Positions 33,483 through 42,805 of a stretch of 64,000 bases of DNA are shown piece by piece; the first letter of the stretch is position 1; every line of letters starts with the position of its first letter. A program made the translations under genes and the position numbers. The stretch is from Ideonella alba (GTDB taxonomy: Bacteria > Pseudomonadota > Gammaproteobacteria > Burkholderiales > Burkholderiaceae_C). Location of the stretch: assembly GCF_018069875.1 (NCBI RefSeq), contig NZ_JAGQDF010000016.1, forward strand, positions 62,001-126,000. Reading direction: 5' to 3'. The notes beneath the pieces are model-generated. The model saw nothing but the letters and a program-made list of their open reading frames with translations. It did no database searches and had not been told where the DNA came from.

Positions 33483-35435
33483 ATGGCCACCTACCGCACG
33501 CCGGACGTCTATGTCGAGGAGATCTCGGTCTTTCCGCCTTCGGTGGCAGAGGTCGAGACCGCGATCCCCGCCTTCATCGGATACACCGCCCGCGCCACCC
33601 GCATGATCGACAACGACCTGGACGGCGTGCCGACCCGGGTCATCTCGCTGCTCGAGTACGAGTCGCTGTTCGGCGGCGCGCCGGCACTGGACGTGCAGAC
33701 CATCCAGATCGATGCCGGCGGGCGCTTCCAGTCGGTCACGCTGGGTGCCAACAACACCCGCTACCTGTACGACGCGCTGCGCCTGTTCTTCGACAACGGC
33801 GGCGGGCCGGCCTGGATCGTCTCGGTCGGGCGGCACGCCGATCCGCTGGCGGCCGCCGACCTGATCGAGGGCCTGGCCGCGATCGCCGCGGTGGACGAAC
33901 CCACGCTGCTGCTGACGCCCGACGCCGCCGGCCTGGCCGACGACGCCCGGGCCCAGGTGCAGATGGCCGCGCTGGCGCAGTGCGGCCGCCTGGGCGACCG
34001 CATTGCCCTGCTCGACACCGGCCTGGCCACCACCAAGGCGGCGCATGACACCGCGGTGGCCGCGCTGCGCAACGGCATCGGCATCAACCACCTGAAGTAC
34101 GGCGCCGCCTACTCGCCCTGGCTGAAGCTGGCCTATGCCAAACCGGTGGGCTACAGCGACATCGTCGGCAAGCTGCGCCGCGGCGCGCCGCCGGTGGCGG
34201 TGGCGCTGTCCTCGCTGACCGGCGACCCGGCGGTGGTGGCGCTGGTCGCGGCGATGGATGCGCTGCTGGTCGACCAGGGCCGGCTGGCGGCGCTGCACGC
34301 GATCGGCGCCGGCGCGCCCGGTCTGGCGGTGCGCGACGCCGTCACCACCGCGCTGACCGCCTACCAGGGCGGCCCGGCCGACGGCAGCCCGGCGCCGGTC
34401 TTCGCCGCGCTGCTGCGCTGCCTCAGCATGGTCGACGCGATGCTCAACGGCGGCAACGCCTTCACCCACGCCGCGCTGCGCACCCAGGTACAGGCCGCGG
34501 TGGCCGCGACCATCGCGCCGGCCCTGAGCACCCTGGTGGCGCTGGACAAGGAGTTCGACGCGCTGCCCGGCGTCGTCTATGACCCGGCCAACGCAGCGGT
34601 GCCCAACCCGACCGAAGCCGCCTTCGACGCCGCCCTGGCCACGCCGGCCAGCAACACCGCGCTGACCGCCGCGGCGGCCGACGGCCGTCGCGCCGCGCTG
34701 CTGGCCCTGCTGCAGGCACCGATGAGCAGCCTGCTGACGGCGCTGGACGCGCTGGATGCCGCCGTGCCGGCGCTGCGCGCCAACACCGAGCGCCAGCTGC
34801 TCGACAACTTCGCCGCCTACCGCGATCTGGTGCGCGCCGTGTCGGCCTCGCTGACGCCCTGCCCGCCCTCGGGCGCGATCGCCGGCATCTGCGCCCTGGT
34901 CGACAACCAGCGCGGCGTCTGGAAGGCGCCCGCCAACGTCAGCCTCAACGGCGTGGTGGCGCCGGCCTACGCGCTGGACAGCGACGACACCGACCGCCTC
35001 AACGTCGACGCGGTGGCCGGCAAGTCGGTCAACGCGATCCGCGCCTTCGTCGGCAAGGGCACGCTGGTCTGGGGCGCGCGCACGCTGGCGGGCAACGACA
35101 ACGAGTGGCGCTACGTGTCGGTCCGGCGCTTCTTCAACATGGTGGAAGAGTCGGTCAAGAAGAGCACCTACTGGGCGGTCTTCGAGCCCAACGACGCCAA
35201 CACCTGGGTCAAGGTGCGCGGCATGATCGACAACTACCTGACGCAGAAGTGGCGCGAGGGCGCGCTGGCCGGTGCCACCACCAGGGACGCCTTCTTCGTG
35301 CGCTGCGGCCTGGGCCAGACGATGAACGCGCAGGACGTGCTGGAGGGCCGGATGATCGTCGAGATCGGCATGGCCGTGGTGCGGCCCGCCGAATTCATCA
35401 TCCTGCGCTTCTCGCACAAGCTGCAGACGTCCTGA
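33483..35435 (+). CDS. contractile sheath protein with internal insertion
   Basis: A 650-aa protein. The start MATYRTPDVYVEEISVFPPS and the late PPSGAIAGICALVDNQRGVWKAPAN region are diagnostic of eCIS/phage sheath proteins (Pvc2-4, T4 gp18). The C-terminus (NDANTWVKVRGMIDNYLTQ onward) is the interlocking domain. An Ala-rich, mainly helical insertion of about 240 residues (about 215-455) makes it much longer than the usual 350-500 aa, so the sheath surface should be decorated. Only one sheath gene is present, against three in PVC. AAGG lies upstream of the ATG. Confidence 0.93.
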   Translation: MATYRTPDVYVEEISVFPPSVAEVETAIPAFIGYTARATRMIDNDLDGVPTRVISLLEYESLFGGAPALDVQTIQIDAGGRFQSVTLGANNTRYLYDALRLFFDNGGGPAWIVSVGRHADPLAAADLIEGLAAIAAVDEPTLLLTPDAAGLADDARAQVQMAALAQCGRLGDRIALLDTGLATTKAAHDTAVAALRNGIGINHLKYGAAYSPWLKLAYAKPVGYSDIVGKLRRGAPPVAVALSSLTGDPAVVALVAAMDALLVDQGRLAALHAIGAGAPGLAVRDAVTTALTAYQGGPADGSPAPVFAALLRCLSMVDAMLNGGNAFTHAALRTQVQAAVAATIAPALSTLVALDKEFDALPGVVYDPANAAVPNPTEAAFDAALATPASNTALTAAAADGRRAALLALLQAPMSSLLTALDALDAAVPALRANTERQLLDNFAAYRDLVRAVSASLTPCPPSGAIAGICALVDNQRGVWKAPANVSLNGVVAPAYALDSDDTDRLNVDAVAGKSVNAIRAFVGKGTLVWGARTLAGNDNEWRYVSVRRFFNMVEESVKKSTYWAVFEPNDANTWVKVRGMIDNYLTQKWREGALAGATTRDAFFVRCGLGQTMNAQDVLEGRMIVEIGMAVVRPAEFIILRFSHKLQTS

Positions 35436-35482
35436 GCCCCTCCGCGCCCTGACACCCCTCATCCCCATCAGGAGAGCACGCC

Positions 35483-35917
35483 ATGCCCGCACAGTACCCC
35501 TTGCCGGTCTTCCACTTCACCGTCCAGTGGGGCGGCACGCGGATCGGCTTCTCCGAGGTCACCGGCCTGACCCAGGAGAACCAGGCCATCGAGTACCGCG
35601 ACGGCTCGTTCCCCGAGTACTCGTCGATCAAGATGCCCGGTCTGCGCAAGTTCAGCAACGTCACGCTCAAGCGCGGCGTGATCAAGAGCGACAACGACTT
35701 CTTCAAGTGGCTGCAGACGATCAAGCTCAACACCGCCGAGCGCCGCGACGTGGTGATCAGCCTGCTCAACGAGAACCACGAGCCGGTGATGACCTGGAAG
35801 CTGCACAACGCCTTCCCGGTCAAGGTCGAGGGGCCGCAGCTCAAGGCCGCCGGCAACGAGGTGGCGATCGAGACCATCGAGCTGGCCCACGAGGGCCTGG
35901 ACGTCGAGAACGCCTGA
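35483..35917 (+). CDS. inner tube protein 1 (Pvc1-like)
   Basis: A 144-aa tube protein: MPAQYPLPVFHFTVQWGG, then GFSEVTGLTQENQAIEYRDG, and FSNVTLKRGVIKSDNDFFKWL. It is in the gp19/Hcp-like tube family that stacks as hexameric rings inside the sheath. AGGAG lies 6-7 nt upstream of the ATG. It is followed after 7 bp by a second tube gene. Confidence 0.93.
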   Translation: MPAQYPLPVFHFTVQWGGTRIGFSEVTGLTQENQAIEYRDGSFPEYSSIKMPGLRKFSNVTLKRGVIKSDNDFFKWLQTIKLNTAERRDVVISLLNENHEPVMTWKLHNAFPVKVEGPQLKAAGNEVAIETIELAHEGLDVENA

Positions 35918-35924
35918 GGCGCCG

Positions 35925-36362
35925 ATGTACACGCCGCCGGTCGGCTTCCACTTCCGCGTCGAGGTGCCTGCGCTGCAGGGACCGGCCGACGAGGTGCGCT
36001 TCACCGAGGTGGGCGGGCTGGCCGTGGAGCTGTCGACCGAGGAGGTGCCCGAAGGCGGCGAGAACCGCTTCGTGCAGAAGTATCCCGGCCGCAGCAAGTA
36101 CCCCGAGCTGACGCTCAAGCGCGGCCTGCTGCTGCGCTCGGCGATCTGGAACTGGGCGCGGCGGGCGATCGAGGACCTCGATGTCGAGCCGATGGACGTG
36201 CAGGTGCAGCTGCTGGGCCCCGAGCACCAGGCGCTGATGACCTGGCACCTGGTCCAGGCCTACCCCACCCGCTGGTCGGTGGCCGACCTCAACGCCAGCA
36301 GCAACACCGTGGCTGTCGAGTCGATGCAGTTGTATTACCAGCGCTTCCGCCTGGAAGCCTGA
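35925..36362 (+). CDS. inner tube protein 2 (Pvc5-like)
   Basis: A 145-aa paralogue of the preceding tube protein: FHFRVEVPALQGPADEVRFTEVGGLAVELSTEE, then YPELTLKRGLLLRSAIWNWA. In PVC this second tube (Pvc5) forms the ring next to the baseplate, and a matching role is inferred here. Same family, lower identity to tube 1 by eye. Confidence 0.9.
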   Translation: MYTPPVGFHFRVEVPALQGPADEVRFTEVGGLAVELSTEEVPEGGENRFVQKYPGRSKYPELTLKRGLLLRSAIWNWARRAIEDLDVEPMDVQVQLLGPEHQALMTWHLVQAYPTRWSVADLNASSNTVAVESMQLYYQRFRLEA

Positions 36363-36378
36363 ACCCGGGAGAGCAGCG

Positions 36379-36543
36379 ATGCCGATCATGATCGACGAGG
36401 TGGTGATCGCGGTGGAGGCCACGTCCCCATCGGCCGAAGGCGGCAGCCCGGCCGCGGGCGACAGCGGCGCCCAGCGCCAGTCGCTGGTGGCCGAGTGCGT
36501 CGAGCGCGTGCTCGAGGTGCTGCGCCAGCGCCAGGAACCCTGA
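36379..36543 (+). CDS. DUF5908 small eCIS protein (Pvc6-like)
   Basis: A 54-aa protein starting MPIMIDEVVIAVEA, a beta strand as in DUF5908, followed by a Gly/Ser linker and a C-terminal helix (VAECVERVLEVLRQRQ). Family members (Pvc6/Afp6) sit in this position between tube and LysM genes. The role is not established. GAGAGCAG precedes the ATG. Confidence 0.85.
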   Translation: MPIMIDEVVIAVEATSPSAEGGSPAAGDSGAQRQSLVAECVERVLEVLRQRQEP

Positions 36544-36567
36544 GCGGCCACCCCCGGGGAGACACTG

Positions 36568-37236
36568 GTGAGCGACAGCGGACAACTCGAGAAGCTGCTG
36601 ATCAAGGCCTTCGAGGCGCCGGATTGCGCGGGCGAGCCGGTGGCGGTGTTCACCGCCTACGTCAACCCGGCCGAGATCACGCTGGGCTATGAGTTCGAGT
36701 GGGACGCCGCGCAGGGCGCGGGCACCACCGGCAGCCGGATGAACTTCAAGAAGAGCAAGCCGGGCGATCTGTCGCTGGCCTTCTTCATCGACGGCACCGG
36801 CGCCAACGGCCACAAGGTGGACGTGCAGGAGCAGGTGGCGCTGTTCCAGACCGTCACCGGCTACAACGGCCACATCCACCGCCCCAACCATCTGAAGCTC
36901 ACCTGGGGCACGCTGGCGGTGCGGCGCTGCGTGCTCAAGAGCGCCTCGATCGCCTACAAGCTCTTCAAGCCCGATGGCGTGCCGCTGCGCGCGGTGGTCA
37001 CCGCCAGCTTCGCCGACGCCAGCGACGACCAGACCCGCGTGGCCATTGCCCAGGACGAGTCGCCCGACCTGACCCACCTGCGCACCGTGCGCGCCGGCGA
37101 CACGCTGCCGGCGCTGTGCCAGCAGATCTACGGCGACCCGGCGCTGGCGCCGCTGGTGGCGCGCGCCAACGACCTGGACAGCCCGCGCCTGCTCAGCCCG
37201 GGCCAGCGTCTGCGCTTCCCGCCGCTGCAGCGCTGA
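36568..37236 (+). CDS. LysM tube-baseplate adaptor (Pvc7-like)
   Basis: A 222-aa protein with a GTG start preceded by GGGGAGA. The N-terminal part is a tube-like domain (about 15-150: PEITLGYEFEWD, then FNKSKPGD-like FKKSKPGDLSL). The C-terminal LysM domain (about 173-220) has VRAGDTLPALCQQIYGDP. This is the CIS tube protein that joins the inner tube to the spike and baseplate. Confidence 0.9.
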   Translation: MSDSGQLEKLLIKAFEAPDCAGEPVAVFTAYVNPAEITLGYEFEWDAAQGAGTTGSRMNFKKSKPGDLSLAFFIDGTGANGHKVDVQEQVALFQTVTGYNGHIHRPNHLKLTWGTLAVRRCVLKSASIAYKLFKPDGVPLRAVVTASFADASDDQTRVAIAQDESPDLTHLRTVRAGDTLPALCQQIYGDPALAPLVARANDLDSPRLLSPGQRLRFPPLQR

Positions 37237-37251
37237 CACGGACACCCCGCC

Positions 37252-39000
37252 ATGCCCGAGACCACCGAGCGCAGCCTGCCGATCAGCAGCGGCCACCGCG
37301 AGTTCACGGTGCGCGCCGGCGGCCAGGATCTGCCGCGCACCGAGCAGCTGATGGCCTGCAGCATCACACTGCAGGCCAACCACATCGCCTGGGCGCGGCT
37401 GGTGTGGCTGGACGGCTCGGCCTCGGCCGGCCAGTTCGCGCTGACCGACGGCGACCGCTTCGCCCCCGGCCAGGCGATCGAGGTCTCGGCCGGCGCGCAG
37501 GATGACCGCCAGCTGCTCTTCAAGGGCGTGGTGGTGCGCCAGCAGATCCGCGTGCGCGGCGACAGCCCGGCGCAGCTGATCGTCGAATGCCGCGCCGCGC
37601 CGATGACGCTGGCGCAGCAGGCCCGCCAGGCGGTCTGGCGCGACCAGACCGATGCCGAGCTGCTGCGCAGCCTGCTGGGCGCCTGCGGCGACACGGTCGA
37701 GGTCGAGGACACCGCCGCCCGCCATGAACAGCTGGTGCAGACCGGCTGCAGCGACTGGGACTTCGCCCTGGCGCGTGCCCGTGCCAACGGCCTGGTGGTG
37801 CTGCCGCGTCCGGGGGCGCTGAAGCTGGCGCGGCCCGGCACCCAGGGTGAGCCGGTGCTGCAGCTGCAGTACGGCGCCACGCTGCTGGAGCTGGACCTGG
37901 AGGTCGACGCGCGAGTGCAGCCCGCGGGCATCGCGGTGCCGCACTGGTCGGCGCCGGACCAGGCGCTGCAGACCGCCGCCGCGCAGGCCCCCACCGAGAC
38001 CGGCGGCGGCAGCCATGACCCGGCGGCGCTGGCGCGCGTGCACGGCAACCCGGCGCGGCCGCTGCCGCACAGCACGCTGTCGGCGGACGAGGCGCAGGCG
38101 CTGGGCGACGGCCTGTGGGCGCGGGCGCGCGCCGACAAGCTCTGCGGCCGCGCGCTGTGCGAAGGCCTGGGCCAGGTGCACCCGGGCGACGTGGTCACGC
38201 TCAGCGGCACCGGCGCGCGCTTTGGCGGGCGGCTGCAGGTCAGCGGCGTGCGCCACGACATGGACAGCACCAGCGGCTGGCGCACCCACCTGCAGTTCGG
38301 CGGCCTGGGCGAGGACCAGGCGCTGGACCAGCGCCTGCAGACCCCGCCGCGGCCGGCCCTGCTGGCGCCGGTGCAGGGCCTGCAGCTGGGCGTGGTCACC
38401 TCGCTGGAGGACCCGCTGGGCGAAGACCGGGTGCGCGTGCGCCTGCCGCTGATCGAACCCGACGGCGAGGGCGTCTGGGCCCGCGTGGCGCGCCCCGAGG
38501 CCGGCCCGCAGCGCGGCTTCGTCTTCCGCCCCGAACTGGACGACGAGGTGGTGCTGGGCTTTCTCGACAACGACCCGCGCCACCCGGTGCTGCTGGGGGC
38601 GCTGCACAGCAGCCAGCGCGCCGCCCCCGAGCCCGCCGCCGACGCCAACCCGGCGCGTGTCTACCGCAGCCGAGAGGGGCTGGAGATGCGCTTCGACGAC
38701 GAGCACCAGGCGATCACGCTGTCCACACCCGGTGGCCGCCAGCTGGTGCTGAGCGACGACGAGGGCGTGATCAGCCTGAAGGACCAGGCCGGCAACGAGC
38801 TGCGCCTGGACGATGACGGCATCACCCTCAAGAGCGCCGCGGCCACCACGCTGGAGACCACCACCTCGCTGAGCCAGCAGGTCAACGGCGACTTCACGCT
38901 GAAGGTCAGCGGCCAGCTCAAGCTGGAAGGCACGGCGGGCGCCCAGCTGCGCAGCAGCGCCCTCACCGTGCTGGCCGGCAGCCTGCTGCAGCTCAATTGA
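37252..39000 (+). CDS. central spike protein (VgrG/Pvc8-like)
   Basis: A 582-aa protein. The gp27-like base (about 1-380) has TGCSDWDFALARARANG and a GVVVRQQIRVRG segment. An OB-fold (about 385-470, GVVTSLEDPLGEDRVRVRLPL) is followed by a gp5-like beta needle (about 480-582, repeating TLETTTSLSQQVNGDFTLKV). It forms the trimeric puncturing spike under the PAAR tip. A possible TTG start for the next gene overlaps its stop. Confidence 0.92.
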   Translation: MPETTERSLPISSGHREFTVRAGGQDLPRTEQLMACSITLQANHIAWARLVWLDGSASAGQFALTDGDRFAPGQAIEVSAGAQDDRQLLFKGVVVRQQIRVRGDSPAQLIVECRAAPMTLAQQARQAVWRDQTDAELLRSLLGACGDTVEVEDTAARHEQLVQTGCSDWDFALARARANGLVVLPRPGALKLARPGTQGEPVLQLQYGATLLELDLEVDARVQPAGIAVPHWSAPDQALQTAAAQAPTETGGGSHDPAALARVHGNPARPLPHSTLSADEAQALGDGLWARARADKLCGRALCEGLGQVHPGDVVTLSGTGARFGGRLQVSGVRHDMDSTSGWRTHLQFGGLGEDQALDQRLQTPPRPALLAPVQGLQLGVVTSLEDPLGEDRVRVRLPLIEPDGEGVWARVARPEAGPQRGFVFRPELDDEVVLGFLDNDPRHPVLLGALHSSQRAAPEPAADANPARVYRSREGLEMRFDDEHQAITLSTPGGRQLVLSDDEGVISLKDQAGNELRLDDDGITLKSAAATTLETTTSLSQQVNGDFTLKVSGQLKLEGTAGAQLRSSALTVLAGSLLQLN

Positions 39001-39011
39001 AAGGCCCAATC

Positions 39012-39290
39012 ATGCCCCCCGCCGCCCGCATCGCCGATCTCAGCAGCCACGGCGGCACCGTGGTCGGCCCCGGCGTGCCCACCGTGCTGATCGGCGGCAT
39101 GCCGGCGGCCGTGCTGGGCGACCAGCATGTCTGCAGCCTGCCGCCCAACAGCCACCAGCCCACCGTCAGCCCCTTCGTGGCCGGCAGCGCCACGGTGTTC
39201 ATCGGCGGCAAGCCGGCCCTGCGCGTGGGCGACACCTGCGTCTGCGGCGCCGCGGTGGTGGTGGGCGCGCCCACGGTCATCATCGGCTGA
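39012..39290 (+). CDS. PAAR-type spike tip (Pvc10-like)
   Basis: A 92-aa PAAR-fold protein with two repeats: HGGTVVGPGVPTVLIGGMPAAVLGD, and VFIGGKPALRVGDTCVCGA, ending VVGAPTVIIG. His/Cys residues (e.g. CVCG, DQHVC) probably bind metal and sharpen the tip. It has no C-terminal toxin extension. The ATG at 39012 was chosen over an overlapping TTG at 38997. Confidence 0.92.
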   Translation: MPPAARIADLSSHGGTVVGPGVPTVLIGGMPAAVLGDQHVCSLPPNSHQPTVSPFVAGSATVFIGGKPALRVGDTCVCGAAVVVGAPTVIIG

Positions 39291-39300
39291 GGACCTGGCG

Positions 39301-39741
39301 ATGAGCACACCGGGCGACGACGATCTGGCCTTCCTCGGCCGCGGCTGGAGCTTCCCGCCGGCCTTCGGCGCCGGCGGCGTGCAGATGCGCGAGGGCGAGG
39401 ACGACATCCACGAGGCGCTGCGCATCCTGTTCGGCACCGTGGCCGGCGAGCGCTTCCTGCGCCCCGGCTGGGGCCTGAGCCTGCGGCCGATGCTCTTCGA
39501 GCCGCTGGACACCACGCGCCGCACCGAGCTGGCCGAGCAGATCAAGGTGCAGCTGCTGGTGCACGAGCCGCGCATCGAGCTGCTGGCGCTGGACGTGCGC
39601 GAGACCGAGCCCGGCCGCCTGCAGGTGCAGCTCGACTACCGGGTGCGCAGCACCAACTCGCGCTTCAACCTGGTCTATCCCTTCTACGACCTCGACGCCA
39701 GCGAGCACCGCCCGGTGCTCGGGCCGGTGGAGCGGGGCTGA
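39301..39741 (+). CDS. GPW/gp25-family baseplate wedge (Pvc9-like)
   Basis: A 146-aa protein of the gp25 family, with EDDIHEALRILFGTVAGERFLRPGWG (about 40-65) and EPRIELLALDVRETE near 90-104. It links the sheath to the baseplate. It starts ATGAGCACACC, 10 bp after the PAAR stop. Confidence 0.92.
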   Translation: MSTPGDDDLAFLGRGWSFPPAFGAGGVQMREGEDDIHEALRILFGTVAGERFLRPGWGLSLRPMLFEPLDTTRRTELAEQIKVQLLVHEPRIELLALDVRETEPGRLQVQLDYRVRSTNSRFNLVYPFYDLDASEHRPVLGPVERG

Positions 39742-39745
39742 GGCC

Positions 39746-42700
39746 ATGGCCCTCGACGACCTGCTGCGCCGCAGTGCCGCCCAGGGCGGCCAGAGCCAGG
39801 CCGACCGCGACCGGCCGGCGGCCGACCCGGCCCACGCGCCGCTGGACCCGCGCGACGCCGCCACGCTGATGCAGCAGGCCCGCACGCTGGCCGCGCACAT
39901 CGCGCTGCCGGCGCCCGATGGCGGCGACGAGGGCCGCTGGTCGGCGCTGTTCCCCGACCTCGACCGCACCGCCTGGCAGCAGCTGGCCGACGCGCGCGAC
40001 GGCCAGGTGCCGCCGCACCTGGCGCTGTGGCTGGCCCTGGCGCGGCTGCAGCAGGCCTCGCGCGAGCGCTTCAACGCGCTGGGCGCCGCCCACCTCGACT
40101 GGCAGCTGCGCACCGCACTGGGCTTCGCCCCCGAGCCGGCCCATCCCGACCACGCCCACCTGCGCCTGACGCTGAAGAAGGGCGCGCTGGCGCAGCTGTG
40201 CGACACCACCCGCGTCTTCAGTGCCGGGCCCGACGCGCAGGGCGTGGAGCGCCTCTACCGCCCGCTGCGCGACACGCCGATCGGTCCGGCCCAGGTGCGC
40301 TCGCTGCAGGGCCTGCAGCGCGACGGTGGCCGGCTGCGCTTCGCGCCGCGGGCCGACTCGGCCGATGGCCTGGGCGCGCCACTGGCCGCAGGCGCACCCG
40401 GCTGGGCCCCGGGCGGCGGGCCGGCGGCGCCGGAGGCGCCGGTCGGCTTCGCGATCACCTCGCCGATGCTGGCGCTGGCCGAGGGCCGGCGCGAGATCCG
40501 GCTGGACCTGGAACTGATCGGCAGCAGCGCCGCCACGCCGGCCGAGGTCGCGGCCGGCCTGCAGGCCTGGCTCAGCGGGCCGAAGGGCTGGATCGGGCCG
40601 CTGCAGCCGCAGGTCTCGGCCCACGGCAGCGGCTGGCGCCTGGTGCTGGTGCTGTCGCCGGACCAGCCGGCGGTGGTGGCGCACCAGCAGGCGCTGCACC
40701 TGTCGGCCTTCCCCGATGGCACGCCGGTGCTGCAGCTGCTGCTGGCCCCGGGGGTCGAGCTGCGCCCTGGCCTGTCCCCCTGGGCCGCGCTGGAAGGCCT
40801 GCGCCTGCAGGCGGCCACGCTGCAGGTCGAGGTGCAGGGCCTGCGCGGCCTGGCGCTGGAGAACGACCACGGCGCACTCGACCCGAAGAAGGTCTTCATG
40901 CCCTTCGGTGCCCAGCCGGTGCCGGGCTCGCGGCTGCGCATCGGCTGCCCGGAGGCACTGGCCAAGCCGCTGCAGTCGCTGTCGCTGACGCTGGACTGGC
41001 ATGGCGCGCCGGCCAGCCTGTCGAGCTGGTACGCCGGCTACCAGGAGCGCTCGCGCATCGCCGACGGTGTGGCGGCGCGGCTGCGCTACACCGACGGCCG
41101 TGGCCATTCCACCGACGCCCCGGTGACCCTGCGCCCCAGCCCGCTGCTGCCCAGCGTGCTGCACAACGAACCGCCGGTGCCGGTGTTCCCGCTGCGCCTG
41201 GACTGGCCGCTGCAGCGCCTGCTGCAGTCGGGCAGCGGGCAGGCCCGGCTGCAGGCCGAGCGGGCGATGCAGGCGCAGCCGGTGCGCCGTCTGCAGCTGC
41301 ACCTGCGCGGCCAGTCGCCGGCGGTGCCGGCCGGGCAGATCGCGCTGGAGCTGGACGGCGAGGACTTCCTGCACACCGCCCACCGTCAGCAGGCGGTGGC
41401 GCACCTGCTGAGCCAGATCCGCGACCCCGACGCGCCGCCGGTGCAGCCGCTGAATGAGCCCTACACACCGCAGCTGCGCGGTCTGTCGCTGGACTACACC
41501 GCGGCCAGCGCGCGCTGCGCGCTGGACCAGGCCGACGAGGCCAGCCTCAGCGGCGCCGATCTGGCCTTCTACCAGGTGGATGCCTTCGGCCCGGTGCGCG
41601 AGCACGCCTGGCTGCGTGCCACCCTGCCCTGGGCGCCGCAAGGCGCGCCGGGCCTGCTGCCGGCTCACCCGCATGCGCTGGAGCTGTGCATCGGCCTGGA
41701 CGCGCTGGCGCCGGGCGATGCGGTGTCGCTGCTGTGCCAGGTCGAGGACGGCAGTGCCGACCCCGAGGCCCCGTCGCCGCGCATCGCCTGGTCGGTGCTG
41801 TGCGACACCCAGTGGCGGCCGCTGGGCGCGGCCGAGCTGGCGCTGGACACCACGGCCCACCTGCGCCGCAGCGGCCTGGTGCAGCTCACGCTGCCGCCCG
41901 AGACCAGCCGCGAGCACACCCGCCAGGCCAGCGGCCTGGTCTGGCTGCGCGCGTGCTGGCTGACCCCGGCCGGCAGCGCGGCCCGGCTGCGCCTGGTGGC
42001 CAGCAACGGCGTCGAGGTGCGCGCCGATGCCGCCCCCCACGATCCGGCGCGCTTTGCGCTGCCCCTGCCCGCCGGCAGCATCGGCAAGCTGGTGACGCCG
42101 ATGGCCGCGGTCCAGGGCGTGGCCCAGCCCTTCGAGAGCTTTGGCGGCCAGGCGCCCGAAACCCCGGCGGCGTTGCGCCGCCGTGCGGCCGAGCGCCTGC
42201 GCCACCGTGGCCGGGCGATCACGCCGTGGGACGTCGAGCGCCTGGTGCTGCAGGCCTTTCCCGGGCTGCACCGGGTGCAGTGCATCCCGCACGCGCGCCC
42301 CGGCGGCCACTGGCAGGCGCCGGGCCACCGCCTGGTGGTGGTGGTGCCCGACCTGCGCCAGCGCCACACCGCCGACCCGCTGCAGCCGCGCGCCGACCTG
42401 GACACGCTGCAGTCGGTGCAGGCCTTCCTGGAGGCGCGCAGCGCACCGGGCACCCGGACCCATGTGGTCAATCCGCGCTGCCGCGTGCTGCAGGTGCGCT
42501 GCCGCGTGAAGCTGCGGCCCGGCGTGGTGTTCAGCCTGTACCGGCCGCAGATCGACGCGGCGCTGCAGCGCGCGCTGTCGCCCTGGCTGGCCGATGCCGC
42601 GCGCCAGCCCGGCTTCGGCGGCGCGGTGTGGCGCTCGGCCCTGCTCGATCTGGTCGAGGAGCTGCCCGGCGTGGACTACCTCAGCCGCTTCTCGCTGCAC

Positions 42701-42805
42701 ATGGATGGCGGCGAGGACCTGGCCGAGGCGGTGGCCGACACGCCCGACAGCATCCTGGTCTCGGCCCCCGGCCACCTGATCGACGAGGAGACCGGCGATG
42801 TCTGA
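39746..42805 (+). CDS. baseplate J-like wedge protein (Pvc11-like)
   Basis: A 1019-aa protein. The C-terminal third carries the baseplate J-like core, with RRRAAERLRHRGRAITPWDVERLVLQAFPG (about 805-835) and RLVVVVPDLRQR. The N-terminal two thirds are beta-rich. It overlaps the next gene by 8 bp. The length is close to Pvc11. It is a large wedge of the baseplate ring. Confidence 0.88.
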   Translation: MALDDLLRRSAAQGGQSQADRDRPAADPAHAPLDPRDAATLMQQARTLAAHIALPAPDGGDEGRWSALFPDLDRTAWQQLADARDGQVPPHLALWLALARLQQASRERFNALGAAHLDWQLRTALGFAPEPAHPDHAHLRLTLKKGALAQLCDTTRVFSAGPDAQGVERLYRPLRDTPIGPAQVRSLQGLQRDGGRLRFAPRADSADGLGAPLAAGAPGWAPGGGPAAPEAPVGFAITSPMLALAEGRREIRLDLELIGSSAATPAEVAAGLQAWLSGPKGWIGPLQPQVSAHGSGWRLVLVLSPDQPAVVAHQQALHLSAFPDGTPVLQLLLAPGVELRPGLSPWAALEGLRLQAATLQVEVQGLRGLALENDHGALDPKKVFMPFGAQPVPGSRLRIGCPEALAKPLQSLSLTLDWHGAPASLSSWYAGYQERSRIADGVAARLRYTDGRGHSTDAPVTLRPSPLLPSVLHNEPPVPVFPLRLDWPLQRLLQSGSGQARLQAERAMQAQPVRRLQLHLRGQSPAVPAGQIALELDGEDFLHTAHRQQAVAHLLSQIRDPDAPPVQPLNEPYTPQLRGLSLDYTAASARCALDQADEASLSGADLAFYQVDAFGPVREHAWLRATLPWAPQGAPGLLPAHPHALELCIGLDALAPGDAVSLLCQVEDGSADPEAPSPRIAWSVLCDTQWRPLGAAELALDTTAHLRRSGLVQLTLPPETSREHTRQASGLVWLRACWLTPAGSAARLRLVASNGVEVRADAAPHDPARFALPLPAGSIGKLVTPMAAVQGVAQPFESFGGQAPETPAALRRRAAERLRHRGRAITPWDVERLVLQAFPGLHRVQCIPHARPGGHWQAPGHRLVVVVPDLRQRHTADPLQPRADLDTLQSVQAFLEARSAPGTRTHVVNPRCRVLQVRCRVKLRPGVVFSLYRPQIDAALQRALSPWLADAARQPGFGGAVWRSALLDLVEELPGVDYLSRFSLHMDGGEDLAEAVADTPDSILVSAPGHLIDEETGDV

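Noticed and set aside
36289-39009. Antisense open frame of about 900 codons opposite the spike gene
   Set aside because: Same artefact of high GC: repetitive Arg/Ala/Gln-rich translation, no domain, and no start with good context.
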